From Marinibaculum sp040216765 (GTDB lineage Bacteria; Pseudomonadota; Alphaproteobacteria; Ferrovibrionales; Ferrovibrionaceae): a stretch of 64,000 bases of DNA. A program made the translations under genes and the position numbers. The stretch is from NCBI GenBank assembly GCA_040216765.1, contig JAVJON010000031.1, positions 62,001-126,000 of the forward strand, read 5' to 3'. Shown here piece by piece: positions 8,438 to 16,509 of this stretch. The first letter of the stretch is position 1, and every line of letters starts with the position of its first letter. The notes beneath the pieces are model-generated. The model did not search any database. It saw only the letters and a list, made by a program, of their open reading frames with translations, and was not told where the DNA came from.

Positions 8438-9580
8438 CTATGTCCGCCCGGCCTTCTGCAGGAAGGCCAGCAACAGCCGCGCGGTGGCGTCGGGCTGCTC
8501 CTGCTGCACCCAATGGCCGGCCCCGGGCACAAGATGGCGCCCCAGGAAGCGCCGGCAGGCCTGCTGCTCCATGCGCTCCAGCGCGCCCGGCGCCTGGTAG
8601 ATGCCCCAGTCGGAGGCACCGGCGATGTAGCAGGCCGGCACCTCGATGGCACGGCCCGCAAAGACCTGCAGGTCGGCCAGCACCTCCGGCGCCTGCGCCG
8701 CGCGGTACCAGTTCAGCCCGCCCTGGAAGCCGGTGGCCGCGAAGCGGGCCGCATAGACCGCCAGATCCGCCTCCGGCAGCCAGGTGCAGGCGGCGATCGC
8801 CTGCGCATCCGGCATCTCCGGCGCCACCGTCGCCGCCATCGTGCAGGCCAGGTCCATGACATAATAGGCGGGCAGCTGCGCCATCTCCGCCGCCGACCAG
8901 TCGGCCAGCGCATGGGGCTGGTTCTGCGGCCAGTCGGCGCTCTTCATGTGGTAGTAGGCACGCAGGAAGGCGTGCAGTCCCTGCGGCGCATCCCGCATGT
9001 CGCCATCGGCATCGCGGGTGGCGTAATAGTGCTGGTAATGCTTGCGCGGCCGCGCCAGGTCGGCCAGCGCCTCGGCGAGGCCCGCGGCCTGCGCCGGCGC
9101 GCCGGCTTCGGGCAGGGACGGCGGGCCTGGAAAGGGCGCGCTCATCAGCGCGGCGGCGCGGAAGATGTCCGGCCGTAGCAGCGCCGCCCAGGCCGCAACG
9201 GGCGAGCCGAAGTCATGGCCGATCACGCAGGCCGCCTGTTTCCGGCCCAACGCCGCCAGCAGGCCGACCGCGTCGCGCACCAGCCCCAGCATGCCGAAGG
9301 GGCGCAGGTCGGTGTCATAGCCGCCGGCCCAGCCGGTGGTGGCGCCATAGCCGCGCTGGTCCGGCGCGACGACGTGGAACCCGGCGGCCGCCAGCGCCGG
9401 CATCACCTTGCGCCAGGACCAGGCCAGTTCCGGAAAGCCGTGCAGCAGCAGCAGCAGGGGCCGGTCGTCGCCGGCGCCCGCCTCCAGAAGGTGCATGCGC
9501 AGGCCGTTCACGTTCTCCACATGGCGGGCCACGATCCCCGCCGGCAATGCCGCGCCGCCATAGCCCGCCCGCTCGTCCAT
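8438..9580 (-). CDS. Alpha/beta hydrolase, epoxide-hydrolase-like
   Basis: 380 residues of the alpha/beta-hydrolase fold. The oxyanion-hole motif is LHGFPE (about 47-52) and the nucleophile elbow is VIGHDFGS with Asp at about 123 rather than Ser; an Asp there marks the epoxide hydrolase and haloalkane dehalogenase branches. Catalytic His is in VPGAGHWVQQEQP near the C-terminus. The HGFPE form and DQRGYGAT favour an epoxide hydrolase. There is no signal peptide. It lies just upstream of the cyclase on the same strand and diverges from the gamma-glutamyltransferase gene across a 100-bp gap. The natural substrate cannot be predicted; haloalkane dehalogenase is the main alternative. Confidence 0.85.
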   Translation of the reverse strand: MDERAGYGGAALPAGIVARHVENVNGLRMHLLEAGAGDDRPLLLLLHGFPELAWSWRKVMPALAAAGFHVVAPDQRGYGATTGWAGGYDTDLRPFGMLGLVRDAVGLLAALGRKQAACVIGHDFGSPVAAWAALLRPDIFRAAALMSAPFPGPPSLPEAGAPAQAAGLAEALADLARPRKHYQHYYATRDADGDMRDAPQGLHAFLRAYYHMKSADWPQNQPHALADWSAAEMAQLPAYYVMDLACTMAATVAPEMPDAQAIAACTWLPEADLAVYAARFAATGFQGGLNWYRAAQAPEVLADLQVFAGRAIEVPACYIAGASDWGIYQAPGALERMEQQACRRFLGRHLVPGAGHWVQQEQPDATARLLLAFLQKAGRT

Positions 9581-9680
9581 CGCGTCCCCCGCTCCGCTTG
9601 CCGCGTGGCGCCTTCTCTCCGGCGCCCGGCCGCCCTACAGTCCGGGCAACCATAACAGGTGCGGAAACGCTTAGGGGGAC

Positions 9681-11294
9681 ATGCCGATGACACATGGGAC
9701 GATCACCGCCGCGCAACCCGAGGCAGCCGAGGCCGGCGCCCGCGTCCTGATGCGCGGCGGCAATGCGGTGGATGCCGCGATGGCCTGCGCCCTGGTGCAG
9801 GGGGTCGTCGACCCGCAGATGACCGGCATTGCCGGCTTCGGCAACCTGCAGGTCTACATGCCGTCGAAGGGGGTCCACCAGAACATCGACTTCCACGGCA
9901 AGACCCCGCTGGCGGCGACCGCGACGATGTGGGCCGACCTGATCGAGGGCGAGACCCGCGACGGCTTCGGCTTCCTGCTGAAGGGCCGGGTCAACGACCT
10001 GGGCTACCAGTCCGTCACCACGCCGGGCAGCCTGAAGGCCTATGCCGAGGCGGTGGCGAACTGGGGCAGCTGGGACTGGGCGGATATCGTCCAGCCGGCG
10101 ATCGAGGAATGCGAGCGCGGCGTGACGGTGCGGCCGCACATGCATTTCTTCTGGACCGCGCCGGACCTGATGGGCCGCGCGCAGACCGACGAGCGGCTGG
10201 CGCTGACAAAGACCGGGCGGGAGGTCTATTTCCGCGGCGACGGCACGATCAAGCAGGTCGGCGACCGGCTGCACAATCCCGACATGGCCGCCACCCTGCG
10301 GCGCATCGCGAAGGTGGGCGCGGAGGATTTCTATACCGGCGAGATCGCCGAGCGGATCGCCGCCGACATGGACGCCAATGGCGGCCTCTTGTCGGCCCGC
10401 GACCTGGCGGAATACCGCACGACCTGGAGCAAGCCCCTGACCGGCAGCTATCGGGGCTGGAGCTTTGCCACCAACCAGCCGCCCGGCGGCGGCATCCAGC
10501 TGGCGGAGATGCTGAACATCCTGGAGAATTTCGACCTGGCGGGCATCGGCCACAACACGGCGGAATATCTGCGGGTGGTGGCGGAGGCGATGAAATGCGC
10601 CACCGCCGACAAGGACCAGTTCGTCGGCGACCCTGCCTTCGTCGACGTGCCGGTGGGGAAGCTGGCCGGCAAGGCCTATGCCGCCGACTGCGCGGCCGCG
10701 ATCCAGGCCGGCCGGAAGCGCCATGTGGAGCGCTTCGGCGGCCGCGACGAGAGCAAGCAGACCACCCATGTGGCGGTGGTGGACGAGCATGGCACCTGCG
10801 TGACCATGACCCATTCGCTGGGCATGCCCTCCGGCGTGATCTCCGACGGGCTGGGCTTCATGTACAACGGCTGCATGGGTGTGTTCGACCCGCGCCCCGG
10901 CCGCGCCGGCTCCGTGCAGCCGGGCAAGTCGCGCTTCTCCTCGCTCTGCCCCACCATCGTGTTCGAGAATGGCGAGCCGCATGTCGTCCTGGGCGCGCCA
11001 GGCGGCACGCAGATCGCGATGGGCGTCACGACCGTGCTGCTGAACGCGCTGGACCATCGCATGACGATGACGGAGGCGGTCTCCGCGCCGCGCTTCTCCG
11101 CCACCTCCGACGCCATCGACGTGACCAACCGGATCCCGCGCTATGTCACCGAGGAACTGGAGGCACAGGGCTACGAGGTGATCCGCTCGCCCTACACCTA
11201 CGGCATCGCCGCGGTGCACGGCATCCGGATCACCGGCGGCAGGTGCGACGGCGCCGCCGATCCCGGCCATGACGGGGTGGCGCTGACGGTGTGA
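9681..11294 (+). CDS. ggt: Gamma-glutamyltransferase family protein
   Basis: 537 residues, typical of Ntn-hydrolase gamma-glutamyltranspeptidases. RGGNAVDAAMACALVQGVVDP sits at the N-terminal end, and the self-cleavage site is SKQ/TTHVAVVDEHG with the nucleophile Thr at about 361, directly after Gln as in E. coli GGT. A late glycine-rich LGAPGGTQIAMG segment follows. There is no signal peptide, unlike periplasmic GGTs, and the loop usually rich in Gly near residue 52 reads GFGNLQVYM. This fits the cytoplasmic GGT-like branch, whose members include acylases and amidases as well as glutathione hydrolases. The ATG at 9681 has AGGGGGA just upstream. Glutathione hydrolysis is plausible but not certain. 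Confidence 0.88.
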   Translation: MPMTHGTITAAQPEAAEAGARVLMRGGNAVDAAMACALVQGVVDPQMTGIAGFGNLQVYMPSKGVHQNIDFHGKTPLAATATMWADLIEGETRDGFGFLLKGRVNDLGYQSVTTPGSLKAYAEAVANWGSWDWADIVQPAIEECERGVTVRPHMHFFWTAPDLMGRAQTDERLALTKTGREVYFRGDGTIKQVGDRLHNPDMAATLRRIAKVGAEDFYTGEIAERIAADMDANGGLLSARDLAEYRTTWSKPLTGSYRGWSFATNQPPGGGIQLAEMLNILENFDLAGIGHNTAEYLRVVAEAMKCATADKDQFVGDPAFVDVPVGKLAGKAYAADCAAAIQAGRKRHVERFGGRDESKQTTHVAVVDEHGTCVTMTHSLGMPSGVISDGLGFMYNGCMGVFDPRPGRAGSVQPGKSRFSSLCPTIVFENGEPHVVLGAPGGTQIAMGVTTVLLNALDHRMTMTEAVSAPRFSATSDAIDVTNRIPRYVTEELEAQGYEVIRSPYTYGIAAVHGIRITGGRCDGAADPGHDGVALTV

Positions 11295-11425
11295 GAGGGG
11301 TCGCCGCCGGGCGGCTTCCCGACGGCATCGGCCAGCCCTATGATCGGCCCCATGCCATGATCGGCCCGGCGGCAGGCCCTGCCGGCCGCCCCGCACCCCC
11401 GCCCCGCCCGGGCTGGAGTCCTGAG

Positions 11426-12523
11426 ATGAGCCTGCACCGCCAGTTGCGCTTCTGGCTCGCCGCCCTCGTCGTCGCGCTGATCGCCGTCTACCTGCTGCGC
11501 GACATCCTGATGCCGTTCGTGGCCGGCATGGCGATCGCCTATTTCTTCGACCCGGTCTGCGACTGGCTGGAGCGGCGCGGCCTGTCGCGCACCTGGGCGA
11601 CCGCCGCGGTGACAGTCGTCTTTCTTCTGCTGTTCCTGCTGCTGCTGGCCTTGCTGGTGCCGATGCTGGCCAGCCAGCTCGCCGATCTCGCCGCGCGCCT
11701 GCCCGACCTCGTGGAGATGCTGCGCAGCAGGCTCGCGGACCTGGTCGCCGGCCTGGGCGACCGCTTCGACCCGGCCGTCATGGAGCGCGTCCGCACGGCC
11801 ATCGGCGATGCCACGAGCGAGGTCGCCGGCATCGCCGCCAGTGGTGCGGGAAAGGTCGTCACCAGCGGCCTGGCGATCGCCAACCTGCTGTCGCTGGTCT
11901 TCCTGACCCCGGTGGTCGCGTTCTTCCTGCTGCGGGACTGGGACCGCATGGTCGCCGGCATCGATGGCTGGCTGCCCCGCGCCCATGCCGATACGATCCG
12001 CGACCTGGCCCGCCAGATCGACGAGATCCTGTCCGGCTTCGTGCGCGGCGTGGGGATCGTCTGCCTCGTGCTCGGCACCTTCTACGCCGTCGCGCTGACC
12101 ATCGTCGGGCTGGAGTTCGGGCTGATTGTCGGCGCCTTCGCCGGCCTGCTCTCCTTCATCCCCTATGTTGGCGCGATCGCCGGCCTGCTGCTCTCCGTCG
12201 GCCTGGCGCTGGTGCAGTTCGACTCGCTCACCGACGTGGCGCTGGTGGCCGGCATCTTCCTGGTCGGCCAGGCGATCGAGGGCAATTTCCTCACCCCCAA
12301 GCTGGTCGGCGAACGCATCAAGCTGCATCCGGTCATCGTGATCTTCGCGCTGCTGGCCGGCGGCACCCTGTTCGGCTTCACCGGTATCCTGCTGGCCGTG
12401 CCGGCGGCGGCTGCGATCGGCGTCGTTGCCCGCTTCGCGATCCGGCAATACCTGGACAGCCCGCTCTACGACGATGGCCAGGCACAGGAAGAAGAACGCG
12501 GCGGGGACGGCGAAGGCATCTAG
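11426..12523 (+). CDS. AI-2E / PerM family transporter
   Basis: About 365 residues with seven to eight hydrophobic segments. Two lie at the N-terminus around FWLAALVVALIAVYLLRDILMPF and the Leu-rich VFLLLFLLLLALLVPML, then comes a polar amphipathic domain, then a C-terminal helix bundle with LSFIPYVGAIAGLLLSVGLAL and VGQAIEGNFLTPKLVG, both characteristic of the family. Members have been linked to autoinducer-2 export, sodium/proton antiport and osmotic tolerance, so the substrate is uncertain. The start at 11426 has GGAG 8 nt upstream; the frame stays open to 11291 but that leader is Pro-rich and lacks a ribosome site. It follows the GGT gene by 131 bp. Confidence 0.88.
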   Translation: MSLHRQLRFWLAALVVALIAVYLLRDILMPFVAGMAIAYFFDPVCDWLERRGLSRTWATAAVTVVFLLLFLLLLALLVPMLASQLADLAARLPDLVEMLRSRLADLVAGLGDRFDPAVMERVRTAIGDATSEVAGIAASGAGKVVTSGLAIANLLSLVFLTPVVAFFLLRDWDRMVAGIDGWLPRAHADTIRDLARQIDEILSGFVRGVGIVCLVLGTFYAVALTIVGLEFGLIVGAFAGLLSFIPYVGAIAGLLLSVGLALVQFDSLTDVALVAGIFLVGQAIEGNFLTPKLVGERIKLHPVIVIFALLAGGTLFGFTGILLAVPAAAAIGVVARFAIRQYLDSPLYDDGQAQEEERGGDGEGI

Positions 12524-12550
12524 CGCCGACCGCCATGCCGCCGCGCCGCC

Positions 12551-13429
12551 CTACGACGCCGGCGCTTCTCCCTTGACGGTGACGGCCGCCGGCACGCCGG
12601 CCATTTCGCGGAACGTTTCGGCCATCACACAGGCGGCAGCCGGCAGCGCCGACTGCGCCACGAGTACAGAATCGTGTATGGGAAGGGCAACAATCCGGCG
12701 GGCTTTCAGCCGGAGCAGGATCTCGATGAGAATCTCGCTCTCCCGGTATTCGACGGCAGGCCCGATGCCGGTGCAGAACAGGTGTTTCACCGGCTTGTGG
12801 TGACTCGCGATGCAGCGCGAAATCTCCGCAATCTGACGGGCCTCGGCCCGACGCTGCCAACCGGCGTCCTTATCCGTCCGCGCCGGAAAGTCGAGCACTG
12901 GCGGAAAAAGCTTCGCTGCACCCGGCGGCATGCGCGTCAGACGCCCTTTGGCAAAGAGCAGTGCAGCGAAGATCTTCTTTATGCCGTCGCGGCAGTGACC
13001 GTAATGCGGAACCGCATAGGCATCGTTCCACCGGGGTTCGACGCCGACCATGCCATAGAGGATCCTGGGTGCGGTATCGGCAAGATCCAGTTCGACGCTG
13101 TCCTCTCCGCCGATCCGGATCGCTGGTCCGGATCTCATCGTCTTTCCAAGATCCTGCCAGAACCCGCCATACAGGCGACCGCCGCGATCGAAGCGCCCCT
13201 CGGCGAACAATCGCCTCAGGTGCCGGTTCTCGGAAACGGGATGGCGTCCCGCAGCGTCGCTCACGGCCTCGTCGACAACAAGGTCGGCCTGCCCGATCCA
13301 GTCATTGATCGCCAGCATCCGCTGCGTCATGACGATCGTCTCGGTCGTGTCATCGTAGTCCAGAACCACGGCCCTGCCCCCATTGCGTGGGCGCTGCCTG
13401 AGGACAAGAACCTCCGCTGCATCTGTCAC
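12551..13429 (-). CDS. Stand-alone protein with family A polymerase palm motifs
   Basis: 292 residues, GTG start with GGAGG about 7 nt upstream. I know no named family for it, but three blocks line up in order with the palm of family A DNA polymerases. GGRLYGGFWQ sits at the TGRLSS position. VELDLADTAPRILYGMVG (113-130) matches motif A (DYSQIELR-I-L), with the same 7-residue spacing from Asp115 to Arg122. CRDGIKKIFAALLF (146-159) resembles motif B, and LPIHDSVLV (249-257) matches motif C HDE with His252-Asp253-Ser254. No exonuclease domain is present. It is far shorter than any polymerase I, so it would be a minimal palm/fingers module, active or degenerate. It lies beside a toxin-antitoxin pair with no phage genes around. 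The palm assignment rests on motif reading, not on a search. Confidence 0.6.
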   Translation of the reverse strand: MTDAAEVLVLRQRPRNGGRAVVLDYDDTTETIVMTQRMLAINDWIGQADLVVDEAVSDAAGRHPVSENRHLRRLFAEGRFDRGGRLYGGFWQDLGKTMRSGPAIRIGGEDSVELDLADTAPRILYGMVGVEPRWNDAYAVPHYGHCRDGIKKIFAALLFAKGRLTRMPPGAAKLFPPVLDFPARTDKDAGWQRRAEARQIAEISRCIASHHKPVKHLFCTGIGPAVEYRESEILIEILLRLKARRIVALPIHDSVLVAQSALPAAACVMAETFREMAGVPAAVTVKGEAPAS

Positions 13430-13572
13430 CCCCCGCCTCCAAGCCTCCTCCGCATTCCGCGCTCCTTCGCCATCGCGTCACCGGCATCCGCACCGGCTCG
13501 ATCATCGCGCTGCCCGCCTTCCTGGGGCCGGCACCTGCCTGTCGACCACTTTGACACAAACGACGGCACCCC

Positions 13573-13812
13573 ATGACCGGCAGCCTGCAGGTTCGCAATC
13601 TGGAAGGCGATCTCATCGCCCGCCTGAAGCGCCGCGCGGCCCGCCATGGCCGTTCGGTCGAGGCGGAGCATCGCGAGATCCTCCGCCACGCCCTTTCTGC
13701 CGATGCCGATCCCGACTTCAAGGCCCTTGCCGCAGAACTGCGCGCCTTGACCCGCGGTCGAACGCATACACCGGCAGAACAGCTGCAGCGGGAAGGGCGC
13801 GACGAACAGTGA
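13573..13812 (+). CDS. FitA-like ribbon-helix-helix antitoxin
   Basis: 79 residues. The N-terminal half, LQVRNLEGDLIARLKRRAAR followed by HGRSVEAEHREILRHAL, is the typical Arc/MetJ-type ribbon-helix-helix DNA-binding fold of FitA/VapB antitoxins; the basic Arg-Arg run and the EAEHREIL helix are hallmarks. The polar C-terminal half should wrap the toxin and block its active site. Its stop overlaps the toxin start by 4 bp (GTGA), the usual translational coupling. The pair normally represses its own promoter, which would lie in the 143 bp between this gene and the divergent polymerase-like gene. Confidence 0.9.
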   Translation: MTGSLQVRNLEGDLIARLKRRAARHGRSVEAEHREILRHALSADADPDFKALAAELRALTRGRTHTPAEQLQREGRDEQ

Positions 13813-14255
13813 GCCTGTTCGTCATCGACGCCAGCGTGGCCATCAAGTGGGTGATCGCGGAGGACGGGTCGGACAAGGCCCTGTCGCTGCGTCGCGAGGC
13901 GCATCGATCGATTGCCCCCGACCTGCTGGTCGCGGAATGCGCAAACATCCTCCGGAAGAAGGTGCAGCGCGCACAGATCTCCGCGGCCGAGGCGCATCTG
14001 GCTGCGCGCCTGCTGCAGGCGGCCGACGTGGAAATCCTGCCGGCCCGCAACCTGCTGGAACAGACCACCCGGCTGGCGGTCGATCTGGGCCACCCTGCCT
14101 GTGACTGCCTGTATCTCGCCCTGGCAGTAGCGAACGACTGCCGGTTCACGACGGACGGTACGACGAAGGAGCCCCGCGGGCCCAGGGAAGACAGGATCCA
14201 CCGCCGGCACTATGCTCATGGAGAATCGAACAAACAGAGAACTTCTCCGCCATGA
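13809..14255 (+). CDS. PIN-domain toxin (FitB/VapC type)
   Basis: About 148 residues from GTG 13809. It starts FVIDASVAIKWV, the classic first strand of a PIN ribonuclease. All four acidic metal ligands are visible: Asp7 (VIDAS), Glu43 (LLVAECANIL), Asp99 (PACDCLYLALA) and Asp116 (RFTTDG). VapC-type toxins cut tRNA or other structured RNA in the cytoplasm. The last roughly 30 residues (from about 119) are Arg/His-rich and unlike the usual C-terminus, and the frame runs on until its TGA overlaps the ATG of the next gene. A late frameshift or a natural tail would both explain this. With the catalytic set intact, activity is plausible. Confidence 0.88.
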   Translation: MSLFVIDASVAIKWVIAEDGSDKALSLRREAHRSIAPDLLVAECANILRKKVQRAQISAAEAHLAARLLQAADVEILPARNLLEQTTRLAVDLGHPACDCLYLALAVANDCRFTTDGTTKEPRGPREDRIHRRHYAHGESNKQRTSPP

Positions 14256-14644
14256 CGACGATCAGCCACATCACCCTGGGCAGCAACGACCAGGCGCGGT
14301 CCGCGCGCTTCTACGATGCGGTGCTGGGCGCCCTCGGCTTCGCCCGCCTGCCGAAGCCGCCGGGCAAGCCCCCGGCCTATGAGCGCGATGGCCAGATGCC
14401 GACGATCTACCTCTACGCCCCGGAGGATGGCCGCCCGGCGACCTGGGGCAACGGCACCCATGTCGCGTTCCTCGCCGAGTCCCGGGCGCAGGTCCATGCC
14501 TTCCATGAGCGCGCCCTGGCACTGGGCGGCAGCTGCGAGGGCCCGCCCGGCCCGCGCCCGCATTACGGCCCCGGCTACTACGCCGCCTATGTCAGGGACC
14601 CGGACGGCAACAAGCTGCAGGCTGTCTGCTACGCAGCGGGGTGA
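14252..14644 (+). CDS. VOC-fold (glyoxalase/dioxygenase) protein
   Basis: 130 residues with the vicinal oxygen chelate fold. It begins ISHITLGSNDQARSARFYDAVLGALGF (shown here as the family's opening strand-helix-strand) and ends YAAYVRDPDGNKLQAVCY, the two ends of the two-module metal-binding fold. Likely metal ligands are His in the first strand, His in GTHVAFLAE and Glu/Gln near the end. Relatives include glyoxalase I-like enzymes, extradiol dioxygenases and antibiotic-binding proteins; this short form is usually annotated only as VOC family. Its ATG overlaps the toxin stop (ATGA), so it may be co-transcribed with the toxin-antitoxin pair. Confidence 0.85.
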   Translation: MTTISHITLGSNDQARSARFYDAVLGALGFARLPKPPGKPPAYERDGQMPTIYLYAPEDGRPATWGNGTHVAFLAESRAQVHAFHERALALGGSCEGPPGPRPHYGPGYYAAYVRDPDGNKLQAVCYAAG

Positions 14645-14677
14645 CGGCGGCCGGGGTTCCGCGGCGCGCGGATGCCG

Positions 14678-16198
14678 CTAGAAGGCCTGGCAGTTGAAGG
14701 AGATGCAGATTCGCTCCGCGTCGGCGCGGAACGGGATCGTCCGGTGGAAGGTCGCCGCCGGGAACAGCACGGCCATGCCCTCTTCCGGTTCGACGATGCG
14801 CTTCGGAACGGGTGGCTCGATGCCATAGCCCGACGGCGGGCGGCCGAATTCGATGGCGCCGGCATGGTCCTCGCCCGGCCCCCGCTCGAATGCGGGCAGC
14901 GAGACGTAATATGCCCCGCTGATCCAGGACTCCTCGTGCATGTGGGTTTCCAGATAGCCGCTCTGGCTGAGCACGACGCCCCACATCACCATGCGGTAGC
15001 GCCGCTTCGGCCTGCGCCGGAAATAATGCTCCGGCCGGGTCTCCAGGGAATCGGTATAGGCGCCGATCGCCCGGCGCAGGCTCCATTCCATCGCCTGGAA
15101 CACCGGCCCGGCGTCGAGCAGCAGGTTCTCGGTGATGGCGCCGCGGCGCGTGACATAGCCGTCGGGGTCGCGGCGCAGCGTCTCGTGGCAGCGGATCGCG
15201 TCGGCCAGGTCGCGGTTGAAGGCGGCGATATCGGCATAGCCCGGCGGCACCGCCACCCTGTGCCGGAAGACCAGCCGCTCCAGGTCTTCCAGCCGGGCCG
15301 CTTCCTGCCGCTCTCCGGCCAGCAGCAGGGCGGCCTGCAATTCGGCGGCGGCGGCGGCCTCGCAGGCCGGCAGGCCTTCGCGCCCGTCATCCAGCGCCTC
15401 GCGCAGCGCGGCGATCGACTCGCCGATGCGATTCTGCTCCAGCAGGGCCCGGCCGAGGGTCACCCGGGGCGGCGCAGTGTCCGGCGCCAGTCGTATGGCC
15501 TGCGTGGCCGCCTCCACGGCCGCCTCCGGCAAGCCGCCGCGCCGGCAGAGGTCTGCCAGCAGCGCCGGATATGCGGGAGTGCCGGGCGCCAGTTCGCAGG
15601 CCCTGCGCGCGGCTGCGATCGCCGCCTCGCGGTGCGTCGACAGGGGCAGGATCTCCGCCAGCGCGGCATGGGCCGAGGCCATGCCGGGCGACAGCGCGAC
15701 GGCGCGCCGGGCCAGCCGCTCCGCCTCCGGCAGGTTGCGGCTCAGCCCCGTGCGGTGCAGGACGCCGGCAAGGTTGACCATCGCCTCCGTCATGCCCGGA
15801 GCGTGGCGCAGCGCCGCGCGGAAGGCATCGGCGGCCGCGATCAGGTCGCCGCTCTCGCCCAGGGTCACGCCCAGGTTGTTGTGGAACTGCGGGTTGGCCG
15901 GGCTGAGCGCGATCGCCTTGCGGTAGCAGGCCAGGGCCGCGTCCAGGTTTCCCGCATCGCGCTGCAGGATCGCGAGATTGAACAGGAAGGTCGCATTGGC
16001 GGGGCGCAGGGCCACCGCCCGTTCCACCAGGTCGCGCGCCTCCGCCGCGCGCCCGCTGTCCCTGGCCACCAGGCCAAGCAGGTGCAGCGCATCCGCGTTC
16101 CGCGGCTCCGCCGCCAGCACTTGCCGGTACAGTGCGGCCGCCGCCTCCAGATGTCCGGCGCGGTGCCGCGCCACGGCATCGCGCAGCAGGGGGTTCAT
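14678..16198 (-). CDS. TPR protein with C-terminal 2OG-Fe(II) oxygenase-like domain
   Basis: About 506 residues. Residues 1 to about 290 are tandem tetratricopeptide repeats, for example AAALYRQVLAAEPRNADALH. The last 200 residues look like a putative 2-oxoglutarate/Fe(II) oxygenase. They contain ETHMHEESWISGAYYVSLP with a His-x-Glu/Asp-type metal pair, a distal His in FPAATFHRTIPF and the 2OG-binding Arg in ERICISFN, in the right order and near the C-terminus. TPR arrays usually hold a protein or peptide partner, so protein hydroxylation is a reasonable guess. ATG 16198 is preferred to an in-frame start at 16264 because the TPR register starts directly after it. It is transcribed away from the DGQHR islet. 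Confidence 0.8.
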   Translation of the reverse strand: MNPLLRDAVARHRAGHLEAAAALYRQVLAAEPRNADALHLLGLVARDSGRAAEARDLVERAVALRPANATFLFNLAILQRDAGNLDAALACYRKAIALSPANPQFHNNLGVTLGESGDLIAAADAFRAALRHAPGMTEAMVNLAGVLHRTGLSRNLPEAERLARRAVALSPGMASAHAALAEILPLSTHREAAIAAARRACELAPGTPAYPALLADLCRRGGLPEAAVEAATQAIRLAPDTAPPRVTLGRALLEQNRIGESIAALREALDDGREGLPACEAAAAAELQAALLLAGERQEAARLEDLERLVFRHRVAVPPGYADIAAFNRDLADAIRCHETLRRDPDGYVTRRGAITENLLLDAGPVFQAMEWSLRRAIGAYTDSLETRPEHYFRRRPKRRYRMVMWGVVLSQSGYLETHMHEESWISGAYYVSLPAFERGPGEDHAGAIEFGRPPSGYGIEPPVPKRIVEPEEGMAVLFPAATFHRTIPFRADAERICISFNCQAF

Positions 16199-16355
16199 GC
16201 CGGACCTACCGGTTGGACGCAGCGCCCGAGGGCTTGTGGAAAGATCATTGCAAACGGTCGGCACAGGGGAACGGTCGGGCTTCCGGCCACCCTAGCCGGT
16301 GACACCGCGTCTCGCCATCCCGGGCGGCGCGGGACGTCCACTGCGACCCGGAGGA

Positions 16356-16378
16356 TGGCTGGGGCGGCGGGAGCCGAA
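16356..16378 (+). repeat. Imperfect direct repeat of the tRNA-Gln 3' end
   Basis: 23 bp that match the tRNA-Gln 3' end (18108-18130) at 20 positions, including 13 consecutive bases TGGCTGGGGCGGC that cover the CCA end, discriminator and acceptor stem. The mismatches are at the 14th, 18th and 19th bases. The orientation is direct. It could be a diverged attachment-site copy. Confidence 0.55.
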
Positions 16379-16464
16379 GGCTCAACGCTTCGTCGCGACG
16401 CCGCAACCAACGCTACGATCGCTCTTCACTTCAGGTCGACGCTGCCACCTTCGGCAATTTTTTT

Positions 16465-16476
16465 TATCGATCGATA
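16465..16476. promoter_or_regulatory. AT-rich palindrome in the islet left flank
   Basis: TATCGATCGATA, a perfect 12-bp palindrome, stands in a 70-bp AT-rich stretch (about 16450-16516) preceded by eight T residues. The composition contrasts with the GC-rich surroundings. The region must hold the promoter of the DGQHR gene, and the palindrome could be an operator; no clear -35/-10 pair was identified. Confidence 0.4.
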
Positions 16477-16509
16477 GATTTTTCCTTGTTCAGTGCCACA
16501 TTCAGTCAT

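Noticed and set aside
9659..11272. Second plus-strand frame of 537 residues overlapping gamma-glutamyltransferase.
   Set aside because: It has no recognisable motif, and the other frame has the full GGT active site.
12551..14255. A prophage remnant, suggested by polymerase motifs next to a toxin-antitoxin pair.
   Set aside because: No integrase, capsid, tail, terminase or lysis gene is seen, and flanking genes are ordinary chromosomal ones.
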